A stretch of 64,000 bases of DNA, from assembly GCF_030518235.1 (NCBI RefSeq), contig NZ_JAULSA010000003.1, forward strand, positions 434,001 to 498,000. Direction: 5' to 3'. The DNA is from Saccharibacillus sp. CPCC 101409. GTDB lineage: Bacteria > Bacillota > Bacilli > Paenibacillales > Paenibacillaceae. Each line of letters opens with the position of its first letter. The first letter of the stretch is position 1. The notes beneath the pieces are model-generated. The model was not told the DNA's origin, ran no database searches, and was given only the letters and a program-made list of their open reading frames with translations. The position numbers and the translations under genes are program-made. This document shows, piece by piece, positions 44,085-51,522 of this stretch.

Positions 44085-45323
44085 ATGGCAAAATGGAGCA
44101 GACTGCTGGGAGCGGCGTGCCTGCTGAGCATGCTGCTGGCGCTGACGGCCTGCGGAAACGGGCAGTCGGCCGACGGCAAAGTACATATCGAATTTTTCCA
44201 GAACAAGCCGGAAGCCAAAGAATCGTTCAACCGGCTGATCGACAAATTCAATCAAGAAAATCCCGATATCGTCGTGACGCAGAGCAATCCGCCGGACGCC
44301 GAAACGGTGCTTATGACGCGCGTCGTCAAAGAAGACGTGCCCGACGTGATCGGCATGGGCGCGACCGACACGTATTCCGTGCTGGGACAAAGCGATATTT
44401 TCGCCGACCTGACCGGGGAACCTCTGCTCGACCGGATCAATCCGCGCTACATGCAGATGCTGACGGACCTGACCGGCCGGAAAGAAATCACCGGCATTCC
44501 GTATGCGGCCAACGCCGACGGCATTATGTACAACCGGGCCATTTTCAAAAAGCTGAATCTTGAAGTACCCAAGACCTGGGACGAGCTGCTCGATACCGCG
44601 CAGAAGATCAAAGACGCCGGAATCACGCCGTTCTACCTGACTTACAAAGACGACTGGACGTCGAACCTGCTGTTCAACGCCCTGGCGCCGAATATCGCGG
44701 GCATCGACTTCTTCCTGGAGCGCCGCGACGACAAAGTCAGCTTCCAGGACCCGGTCATGCGCGAAGTCGCCGAGAAAGCGCTGGCCGTGCTGCCGTTCGG
44801 CACCAACGACAACTTCGGCCGCACCTACGCCGACGGCAACCGCGCTTTCGCCAATGGCGAAGCCGCGATGTATATCCAGGGCAGCTGGGCCATCCCGGAG
44901 ATCCGCAAAGCCAACGCCGATATCGACCTGGGCTTCTTCGCGACCCCGACCGGCGACGACGCCGAAGCCAACAAACTCGTTTCCGGCGTCGATACGCTGC
45001 TCGCGGTGTCCGAAAATACGCCTCACCGCGCGGAGTCGCTGAAATTCGTCGAGTTCCTGCTGGCGGACGAACAGATCTCGCAGTATATCAAAGAACAAAC
45101 CGCTTTCTCCGCCGTCGAAGGCATCGACCAGGACGACCCGGCCGTGACCGAGCTTCAGCCGTACTTCGAATCCGGCCGCCTGGTCGACTTCGCCGACCAC
45201 TACATCCCCGCCGCCGTCCAGCTCAACTCCATGGTGCAGGGCTTCCTGCAGGGCGGCGACGTCGACGCGTTCCTGAAGCGCCTCGACAGCGAATGGACCA
45301 AAGTCGCCAACCGGAGATCGTAA
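44085..45323 (+). CDS. Carbohydrate ABC transporter substrate-binding lipoprotein
   Basis: Family 1 extracellular solute-binding protein of 412 residues. A lipoprotein signal ends in LALTACGNG (Cys near residue 22). The mature part shows GIPYAANADGIMYNRAIFKK and MYIQGSWAIPEI, typical of oligosaccharide binders such as MsmE. Two permease genes follow, but only after about 900 bp of repeats. No ATPase gene is present, so a shared MsmX-type ATPase is expected. GGGGAGG lies 8 bases upstream of the ATG. Confidence 0.9.
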   Translation: MAKWSRLLGAACLLSMLLALTACGNGQSADGKVHIEFFQNKPEAKESFNRLIDKFNQENPDIVVTQSNPPDAETVLMTRVVKEDVPDVIGMGATDTYSVLGQSDIFADLTGEPLLDRINPRYMQMLTDLTGRKEITGIPYAANADGIMYNRAIFKKLNLEVPKTWDELLDTAQKIKDAGITPFYLTYKDDWTSNLLFNALAPNIAGIDFFLERRDDKVSFQDPVMREVAEKALAVLPFGTNDNFGRTYADGNRAFANGEAAMYIQGSWAIPEIRKANADIDLGFFATPTGDDAEANKLVSGVDTLLAVSENTPHRAESLKFVEFLLADEQISQYIKEQTAFSAVEGIDQDDPAVTELQPYFESGRLVDFADHYIPAAVQLNSMVQGFLQGGDVDAFLKRLDSEWTKVANRRS

Positions 45324-45365
45324 ACCGGGCGGATCGAACGGACCGAACGGATCGAGCGCGCCAAA

Positions 45366-45557
45366 TAAAATGCGCACCGAAAGTCAACATTCGGCGCGCA
45401 AAACGGCTGTTGAAAAGCGAATGCTGCCTTGAAGGCAGCATTTGACGTCTTTTTCGCCGATGGGCAGCAAAAATCGCCTCAAATGCGTACCAAAAGTCAG
45501 CATTCGATACGCCGCCGGCCGTGAAGAGGCCAAATGCGCACTTAAAGTCAGCATTTG
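45366..45557. repeat. Intergenic four-unit palindromic element, family A, copy 3 (diverged)
   Basis: Units start near 45368, 45419, 45481 and 45531 (steps about 51, 62 and 50 bp), each flanked by AATGC/GCATT ends. Unit 2 is an almost perfect palindrome (11-bp arms 45420-45430 and 45432-45442). Linkers differ from copies 1 and 2, but the spacing is kept. Confidence 0.78.
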
Positions 45558-45579
45558 CGCGGGAGCCGGCCTTCATGCC

Positions 45580-45860
45580 GCAGCGGCGCAGCCGCCCGGC
45601 GTCCCGCGGGAACAGTCGGTGCGAAGCCTCCGACGCTTTCCCGCCCGCAGCGGCGCAGCCGCCCGGTGTCCCGCGGGAACAGTCGGTGCGAAGCCTCCGA
45701 CGCTTTCCCGCCCGCAGCGGCGCAGCCACCCGGTGTCCCGTGGGAACAGTCGGTGCGAAGCCTCCGACGCTTTCCCGCCCGCAGCGGCGCAGCCGCCCGG
45801 TGTCCCGTGGGAAAAGTCCAGGCCGCAGCCGCCGACATTTCCCGCAGCGGCGCAGCCGCT
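45580..45860. repeat. 67-bp GC-rich tandem repeat, three near-identical copies plus diverged ends
   Basis: Units beginning GCAGCGGCGCAGCC start at 45580, 45647, 45714 and 45781, exactly 67 bp apart. The fourth is diverged and 63 bp long, and a partial fifth begins at 45844. The first three differ at only a few positions. Because 67 is not a multiple of three, coding use is unlikely. It lies between the binding-protein and permease genes. Confidence 0.9.
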
Positions 45861-46042
45861 CCGCTCGCCCCGACAGGCGAGCCGCGCCGCGCAGCGGACC
45901 GCTGCGCATTTCGTGCCTGCATCCCGCATCCATCTCCAACATGCACGCATGAGCACACAGTCCCACCCGTCGGCCCCGCAACAGGGCCGACGGCAGTTCC
46001 GCCCTTAACACAAAAAAGTAACTCGGCGCGTCTGGCGGCGGA

Positions 46043-46155
46043 GGGCGGGGAAATCCCGGAAAAGCGAAGCGGTCGCCTTTGAGGTCCGATTTTCACCTTA
46101 TAAAATTTCAATCGAAAAATCGGACCGAGACAGCGATTGCAGGGATTCCCCGCCC
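46043..46155 (+). promoter_or_regulatory. Large nested stem-loop in the leader of the permease genes
   Basis: The outer arms GGGCGGGGAAATCCC (46043-46057) and GGGATTCCCCGCCC (46142-46155) pair with one bulged base. The inner arms GGTCCGATTTT (46083-46093) and AAAATCGGACC (46116-46126) pair perfectly. The structure starts about 200 bases before the permease start and could stabilise, process or attenuate the transcript. Confidence 0.65.
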
Positions 46156-46241
46156 GCAGCGCCTCCTTAAGCACCCAGGACCGCCCTGCGCCCAACCGCA
46201 CCACAGCCCGCCCAGCCCGCCGAGAAAAAGGAGGACCCACG

Positions 46242-47108
46242 ATGGCAAAAAGAAAAGCCGCTTTCTACTGGATGACCGTGCCGGCACTGCTGCTGTTTTT
46301 CGTTTTCCATACGTTTCCCGCGCTGCAAGGGGTGTTCTACTCCTTCACCAACTGGAACGGATTCGCCAAAACGTACGAGTTCGTCGGCTTCAAAAACTAC
46401 TACTATCTGTTCCAGGACGACAACGTGGGCAACGCCTACTGGTTCACGTTTAAATTCGCCGTCGTCGTCACCGTTATCATCAACGTGCTCAGCCTGCTGA
46501 TCGCAATGGGACTGAACGCCAGCATCAAAGCGCGGAACTTTTTCCGCGGCGTGTACTTCCTGCCGAACATCCTGAGCGTCCTGATCGTCGGCTACATATT
46601 CAACTACCTGTTCTCCAACGTGTTCACCGTCTGGGGCGAGAACCTGGGCCTGGGCTGGTTGTCCACCAACCTGCTCGGCAGCCAGACGCTGGCCTGGGTC
46701 GGCGTCGTGTTCGTCGCCGTGTGGCAGGGCATCGCGCTGAATACCATTTTGTACCTGTCCGGCTTGCAGACCATTCCGACGCAGCTGTACGAAGCATCGG
46801 GCCTGGACGGCGCGAACAAGTGGCAGGAATTTTGGAAAATTACGTTCCCGCTCATCGCGCCGTTTTTCACCATTAACATGGTCCTGGCGATGAAGAACGC
46901 GCTGATGGTGTTCGACCTGATCGTCGCGCTGACCAACGGCGGTCCGGGACGCGCCACGCAGTCGATCTCCCACCTGATCTACACGGGCGGCTTCGAAGGC
47001 GGGGAATTCGCGTATCAATCGGCGAACTCCGTCATCTACTTTATCGTCATCGCCGTCATCTCGATCGTGCAGATCCGATACTTGCAAAGAAGGGAGACGG
47101 ATATGTAA
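46242..47108 (+). CDS. Carbohydrate ABC transporter permease 1 (MsmF/UgpA type)
   Basis: Inner-membrane permease of 288 residues with six helices. The N-terminus FYWMTVPALLLFFVFHTFPA and the EAA loop YEASGLDGANKWQEFWKITF are typical of the sugar-importer MalF/UgpA class. The ATG at 46242 has AAGGAGG 7 bases upstream. The next permease start overlaps its stop by one base (TAATG). Confidence 0.93.
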   Translation: MAKRKAAFYWMTVPALLLFFVFHTFPALQGVFYSFTNWNGFAKTYEFVGFKNYYYLFQDDNVGNAYWFTFKFAVVVTVIINVLSLLIAMGLNASIKARNFFRGVYFLPNILSVLIVGYIFNYLFSNVFTVWGENLGLGWLSTNLLGSQTLAWVGVVFVAVWQGIALNTILYLSGLQTIPTQLYEASGLDGANKWQEFWKITFPLIAPFFTINMVLAMKNALMVFDLIVALTNGGPGRATQSISHLIYTGGFEGGEFAYQSANSVIYFIVIAVISIVQIRYLQRRETDM

Positions 47109-47935
47109 TGAAAACGGGCAAACGCACCAACTGGTTCGCGATGGTTCTGATAGCGCTGGGCACGATCTTCATCCTGTTCCCGCTGTACATGGCCGTCACC
47201 ATCGCGCTGAAAAACCAGAACGACATGCTCAATTCCATCTTCGGCCTGCCGACGCATCTGCGGTTCGAGAACTTCTCGCGGGCGATCGAGCTGACGAACT
47301 TCTTCCAGGCGCTGCGCAACAGCGCGTTCGTCACCGTTTCGACTGTTGTGCTGACCATCCTGTCCAACTCGCTCGTCGCTTACGCGGTCGCACGCAATAT
47401 GGGCCGCAGCAAGTTTTTCAAAGGATTGTATTTCTACTTTATCAGCGCCATGTTTATCCCGTTTCCGATTATCATGCTGCCGATCGTCAAGCTGACGGCG
47501 TCGCTCGGCATGACCAATCTGATCGGCCTGATTATTCTGCATACCGTATACGGTCTGGCGTTCAACGTGTTTATCTACGTCGGCTATATCCGCTCCATCC
47601 CGATCGACCTGGAAGAAGCGGCGACGGTGGACGGCACCGGCACCTGGGGCACGTTCTGGCGGATCATTTTCCCGCTGATGGCCCCGATCAACGCGACGGT
47701 GGGCATCCTGATCTGCTTGTCGACGTACAACGACTTCCTGCTTCCGCTCGTCATCATCAGCGACCAGAGCCAGTATACGCTGCCGCTGGTGCAGTACGTG
47801 TTCCAGGGACAATTCAACACCGAATTCAACCTGGCGTTCGCGTCCTACCTGCTGGCGATGCTGCCGATGATTATCATCTACCTGTTTGCGCAGAAATGGA
47901 TCATCAACGGCGTGACGCAGGGCGCGGTGAAATAA
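47108..47935 (+). CDS. Carbohydrate ABC transporter permease 2 (MsmG/MalG type)
   Basis: Partner permease of 275 residues with six helices and the EAA loop EEAATVDGTGTWGTFWRIIF. It forms the channel with the preceding permease for the lipoprotein encoded at 44085. The one-base overlap implies coupled translation. A terminator follows. Confidence 0.93.
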   Translation: MKTGKRTNWFAMVLIALGTIFILFPLYMAVTIALKNQNDMLNSIFGLPTHLRFENFSRAIELTNFFQALRNSAFVTVSTVVLTILSNSLVAYAVARNMGRSKFFKGLYFYFISAMFIPFPIIMLPIVKLTASLGMTNLIGLIILHTVYGLAFNVFIYVGYIRSIPIDLEEAATVDGTGTWGTFWRIIFPLMAPINATVGILICLSTYNDFLLPLVIISDQSQYTLPLVQYVFQGQFNTEFNLAFASYLLAMLPMIIIYLFAQKWIINGVTQGAVK

Positions 47936-48000
47936 ACCGGGCCGAGCGGGGCGACGTCGAGACGAGAGCATTGCGAAACGAAAGATACGGATGAAAAAGA

Positions 48001-48044
48001 AAGCGTTCGGAGGCGCCTGTTAAGGCGCTCCGGGCGCTTTTTTT
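48001..48044 (+). terminator. Terminator of the sugar importer operon
   Basis: A GC-rich stem (GCG..GGAGGCGCC at 48003-48017 against GGCGCTCCGGGCGC at 48024-48037, one bulge) and seven T. Confidence 0.75.
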
Positions 48045-48182
48045 GATGCGGGGCGGAGGGGAGGAGGCAGGGGCGGACCGACTATGTTGGCGGACTGGCC
48101 AATTGGAGAATCCGCAGAGCGGCAGATCGCGAAGAACCGGAGCAAATTCCCTGACGCCCCGGACCGCGCCGGCGGAACGTCA

Positions 48183-48363
48183 TTCCGTTAGAAGCCCGAC
48201 TCGGAGACGATGCGATTCTCTAACGGAACCGGGCGCCGTTAAATACCGGAAATCGGCGTTTGCAGCGCCGAAATCGGCGGAAAAGGAATGTTAACGGCTG
48301 CTCGTTCCGTTAGGATTTCGAAAAGGCGGAATTGCGCTTCTAAGCGTCGCTCAGTTCCGTTAG
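48183..48363. repeat. Intergenic repeats of TTCCGTTAG, family D
   Basis: TTCCGTTAG occurs at 48183-48191, 48295-48303 and 48355-48363, and its complement CTAACGGAA at 48220-48228. The first two form an inverted repeat with GTTAGA/TCTAAC-like extension. Steps are less regular than in families A-C. No gene is seen between 48044 and 48486. Confidence 0.65.
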
Positions 48364-48371
48364 CGTCTCGA

Positions 48372-48419
48372 CAAGCGGAGCAAGCGCAACAAGCGCAGCA
48401 AGCGGCCTTGCGGTATAAT
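48372..48419 (+). promoter_or_regulatory. Four 9-bp direct repeats followed by a TATAAT -10
   Basis: CAAGCGGAG, CAAGCGCAA, CAAGCGCAG and CAAGCGGCC run head to tail at 48372-48407. A perfect TATAAT at 48414-48419 follows, and no ordinary -35 exists because the repeats occupy its place. They lie upstream of the winged-helix regulator gene, so they may be an autoregulatory site. Confidence 0.6.
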
Positions 48420-48486
48420 GGCCGTACAAGAATACAGGCGAAGCGTAAGGCGGCTTCGGCCTGGAAGCGGAAAGGAGGCATGCAAG

Positions 48487-49662
48487 ATGGCGTCGATCCT
48501 GTTCGACGACGAACGGCTGCAGGCGGAGCTTGGCGGGGCCCGGCTGCCGCTGCTGGCGAAAGAATACGCGCTGCTGCGCTTTCTGTACGGTCATCCGAAC
48601 CGGGTATTCAGCCGCGAGCGGCTGCTCGACCGGGTATGGCCGGGCGAGTACCCGGTCGACCGCACGGTGGACGACCATGTCTACCGGCTGCGCAAGAAGC
48701 TGAAAGCGGCGGCCGGCGGTCCGCGCATCGAGACGATCCGCGGCGTCGGATACTGCCTGGTGATCGAGCCGGAGCAAGAACCCGGCCTCTCGAGCGGAGA
48801 TCCCGCCATGCGCGCGGCGATGCACGGCGTATTCTCGCGCTACCATCGGCTGGGCGAAGGCAAACCGCTGCTGGCGCTGGCCGGGCAGCAGCAGGCGCTG
48901 GGCTTTCAGGTCAGCGAGTATTACCGCGCCTATATCCCGTTTATCCGCGGCGACTTCCGCTGGTTTCTGGACGCGGCAGACGTACCGCTGCGGCAGCGGA
49001 TCGACTGGCTGCTGCTGATCTATTTGCTGACGGATACGCCCGAAGCGCAAGCGCCGCTTTGCGAACGGGCGCTGCGGCTCGGCGCGCTCTCACCCGATCA
49101 CCATCTGGAGCTGGAGATGCTGACGATCGCGACCGTCTATGTGGGCGAAGGACGCCCGGATCTGGCGCTCGCCGTGCTGGAGCGGTCGCGCGCTTCTATC
49201 GCGTCCGAGCCGCAGCGGCTGGGCGGATTTGAACTTATGGTGGAGAATACGGTGCTGTACGCGTATTTGCTGAGCGGCAATTTGGAAGCGGCGGACGAAC
49301 AGGCCGCGCGCATCCGGAAGATGCTGGACGACGAGCCGTATCTGCGCGAAGTGGGCACGTTTCGCCTGCTGGAAGGCGCCAGGCTGCTGATGCTCGGCGA
49401 GGCGGAAGCCGGGGAGCGGCGGCTGCGCGAAGGAATTGACACGCTGGAGCGCTCGGGTTTCGTGCCGAATCTGCTGCTCGCCCTGCGCGGCGCTTCGCTG
49501 GTCCTGCGGCGGCATCTGCCCGGCACGGGGGCGGACCGTCGGCTGCGCGAGCGCCTGCGGAGCGAATACGACCGCCTGGGACTGGCGGGGCTGCTGCCGG
49601 AAGTAACGGGCGTGCTCGAGAAGTACCTGGACGCGACGGAATACGGGCAAGACCGGCGCTGA
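48487..49662 (+). CDS. OmpR-type winged-helix regulator with TPR-like C-terminus (SARP/BTAD-like architecture)
   Basis: Protein of 391 residues. The N-terminal Trans_reg_C winged helix (about 1-95) shows LPLLAKEYALLRFLYGHPNR, DRTVDDHVYRLRKKLKAA and IRGVGYCL. There is no receiver domain. The remaining 290 residues are helical with paired-helix repeats (RLGALSPDHHLELEMLTIAT, LLSGNLEAADEQAARI, AEAGERRLREGIDTLERSGF), TPR-like. The layout resembles SARP/AfsR-type activators. The ATG at 48487 has AAAGGAGG 8 bases upstream. The MFS gene follows after 121 bp with direct repeats in front of it and is the likely target. Confidence 0.82.
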   Translation: MASILFDDERLQAELGGARLPLLAKEYALLRFLYGHPNRVFSRERLLDRVWPGEYPVDRTVDDHVYRLRKKLKAAAGGPRIETIRGVGYCLVIEPEQEPGLSSGDPAMRAAMHGVFSRYHRLGEGKPLLALAGQQQALGFQVSEYYRAYIPFIRGDFRWFLDAADVPLRQRIDWLLLIYLLTDTPEAQAPLCERALRLGALSPDHHLELEMLTIATVYVGEGRPDLALAVLERSRASIASEPQRLGGFELMVENTVLYAYLLSGNLEAADEQAARIRKMLDDEPYLREVGTFRLLEGARLLMLGEAEAGERRLREGIDTLERSGFVPNLLLALRGASLVLRRHLPGTGADRRLRERLRSEYDRLGLAGLLPEVTGVLEKYLDATEYGQDRR

Positions 49663-49713
49663 CGATTGCCGCCGCGGCCGGGTCTTTTTGCATAGCGGAG
49701 AAAGATTCGCGCC

Positions 49714-49755
49714 CTCTGATGTTCCTCTGACATTCCTGCGGCATACTCGGATCAT
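49714..49755 (+). promoter_or_regulatory. Three 11-bp direct repeats overlapping the MFS gene promoter
   Basis: CTCTGATGTTC, CTCTGACATTC and CTGCGGCATAC run head to tail at 49714-49746. CTGACA (49727-49732) and GATCAT (49750-49755), 17 bp apart, could be -35 and -10, so the repeats cover the -35 region. An 11-bp period is the known spacing of SARP/OmpR-type sites. Confidence 0.6.
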
Positions 49756-49783
49756 CACCCCAATCCGAGAGGAATGAAGAGTT

Positions 49784-51094
49784 ATGCCCGCTTCGATCGA
49801 AGCTCCCCGGGCGCCCGCTTCCGGGCGCCCGGCGCTGCTCAAAAACCGCGTTTTCGCGCGGATGTTCGCCGCTTATTCGCTGGCCGTGCTCGGCGACTGG
49901 TTCGACGCGATCGCCGTTCAGGTGCTGATCGTTTACCGCTGGGGCGCAAGCCCGATGCAGATCGCGCTGGTGCCGGTCTGCATGGCCGTGCCCGGCATCC
50001 TGCTCGGCACGGCGGCCGGAATGGCCGCCGACCGCTTCGACCGGCTGAAGCTGATGCGGATCTGCGATCTGCTGACCGCGTTCGTTACGCTGCTGATCCT
50101 GCTGGCGCCGGGCATTTACTGGCTGCTCCCGCTCCTGGCGCTGCGCGCCGCGCTCGGCGTGTTCAACATGCCCGCGCAGCAGGCCCAGACGCGCCGCGTC
50201 GTGCGCGAAGACCAGCTGCTCGAAGCCACCTCGCTGAACGGGCTCGTCGGCCAGCTCTCGCGCATCGCCGGGCCGCTGCTCGGCGCGGCCGTGCTGGCCG
50301 CTTTCTCGCCGCAGGCGTGCCTGCTGCTGAACGCGGCGGCGCGCTTCGCGTCGTACGGCCTGCTGCGCTCGATCCGCGCCGCCGCGGATGCCGCGGCTCT
50401 TGCGGCCGGCCGTTCGGTCCGCCCCGAAGCGGCGGCCGAAGCAGCCGGCGAAGAGCGGCCCGGCTTCGCGCGGCTGCTGCGCGAAGGCTGGACGTTCGTG
50501 CGCGGCAGCCGGCCGCTGCTGAGCACGCTGCTGTTCTCGTTGGCCGGCATGCTGGTCATCCAACTGGTCGATTACCAGTTCGTCGGCTTGTTCCGCTTCC
50601 TCGCGCCGGAGAGCGAAGGCGCGATCGGCTGGCTGCTGGCCGCCTCCGGCCTCAGCGCGATCGCCGCGCTGTTCGCGTTGAACCGCGCACCTTTATTGAA
50701 GAAAGCGGGATACGGAGTCAAGATCGGGATCGGCTATGCGCTGATCGGCCTGTCGATCGGCTGGCTCGGCCTGCTGCCGGCCGGCACCGGGCCCGGCGCG
50801 ATTCTTGCCGCCGGTCTGCTGCTCGGCTTCGGCAACGGGCTGGTCATGATTACGCTCAATTACGGTTTGCAAAAAGAAACGCCGCCGCGGATGACGGGCC
50901 GCGTATTCGGTATCCAGAACACGCTGCTCAGCGCGGTTATGATCGCCGCGCCCCTGCTGGGCGGCCTGCTGGTGGAGCGCTTCGGGCCCGGCCCGGTGTT
51001 CGGCCTGGCCGGGCTGTTCGTGCTGCTGCTCGGTCTGGCCGGACTCGGTTTCGGGCGCCTGCTGTGGCCGCGGCCGCCTGAAAGCGAACATTAA
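49784..51094 (+). CDS. MFS transporter
   Basis: Membrane protein of 436 residues with about twelve helices and a cytoplasmic Ala-rich loop near residues 200-225. The start LLKNRVFARMFAAYSLAVLG and the motif-A-like GMAADRFDRLKLM fit the MFS_3/EntS-like group, often drug or siderophore exporters. The ATG at 49784 follows GAGAGGAATGAAGAGTT. Probably controlled by the winged-helix/TPR protein encoded upstream. Confidence 0.88.
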   Translation: MPASIEAPRAPASGRPALLKNRVFARMFAAYSLAVLGDWFDAIAVQVLIVYRWGASPMQIALVPVCMAVPGILLGTAAGMAADRFDRLKLMRICDLLTAFVTLLILLAPGIYWLLPLLALRAALGVFNMPAQQAQTRRVVREDQLLEATSLNGLVGQLSRIAGPLLGAAVLAAFSPQACLLLNAAARFASYGLLRSIRAAADAAALAAGRSVRPEAAAEAAGEERPGFARLLREGWTFVRGSRPLLSTLLFSLAGMLVIQLVDYQFVGLFRFLAPESEGAIGWLLAASGLSAIAALFALNRAPLLKKAGYGVKIGIGYALIGLSIGWLGLLPAGTGPGAILAAGLLLGFGNGLVMITLNYGLQKETPPRMTGRVFGIQNTLLSAVMIAAPLLGGLLVERFGPGPVFGLAGLFVLLLGLAGLGFGRLLWPRPPESEH

Positions 51095-51125
51095 TCGAAC
51101 AAAGCACGACAAGCTGAGGTTTTTC

Positions 51126-51153
51126 ACCCCTTTTCGGCAGGAAAGGGGTCTTT
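51126..51153 (+). terminator. Terminator of the MFS gene
   Basis: ACCCCTTTTC (51126-51135) pairs with GAAAGGGGT (51141-51149), and CTTT follows. Confidence 0.6.
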
Positions 51154-51359
51154 GTCATGGAACTGTAATATAAGGTTACAACTTTTTTCCTGGAAAAAAC
51201 GCTATGATGTTTTAAGCTAGAAGATAGAGGCTTTTTCCGAGCAAGACTGCCGGGAAATTCGCTTCCTCATAAACAAAAGATACGATTTCCACCTTGCAAT
51301 AAGCCGAACGTTCGGCTCTCTGCATGTTTGCCTTTTCCTTCGTCTAATTTAGACGCCTA

Positions 51360-51464
51360 AGTACCTTGTCAACTCTTAATCAGAGGTTTACGTTCGCCTG
51401 AAACGCACACGCTTCAGGTGCGTTTCAGGGGGCGTAACCTCACCTTTAGTGTTGACAAGGTACT
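51360..51464 (+). ncRNA. Candidate structured RNA element, copy 2
   Basis: A 105-nt stretch with a 14-bp perfect outer stem AGTACCTTGTCAAC/GTTGACAAGGTACT (51360-51373 with 51451-51464). The middle stem GGTTTACG/CGTAACC has one bulged T (51385-51392 with 51433-51439). The inner stem is 12 bp and perfect (CCTGAAACGCAC 51397-51408 with 51418-51429). It shares the core CAACTCTTAATCA and GGTTTACGTTC with copy 1. It lies 58 bases before a secreted-protein gene. A further palindrome, AGCCGAACGTTCGGCT, lies at 51302-51317. Confidence 0.65.
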
Positions 51465-51522
51465 CGCGACAGGCGTTTTCCACCATATATTTCCTACGGG
51501 AACGAAATGAGGACTTTGACCC

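Noticed and set aside
45580-45860. CRISPR array
   Set aside because: The 67-bp units are contiguous tandem repeats without unique spacers, and no cas genes are nearby.
45555-46240. Coding frames across the 67-bp repeats, in several frames on both strands
   Set aside because: The unit length is not a multiple of three, so no frame can be kept through the array; the frames exist only because of high GC.
51360-51464. tRNA-Lys gene or an integrase attachment fragment
   Set aside because: Only the CTCTTAATCAGAG loop resembles a tRNA-Lys anticodon arm. There is no D arm, T loop (GTTCGANNC) or acceptor stem of tRNA type, and no integrase gene is in the window.
51360-51464. Integron attC site
   Set aside because: The GTT/AAC ends are present, but the RYYYAAC/GTTRRRY core is not met and no integrase is seen.
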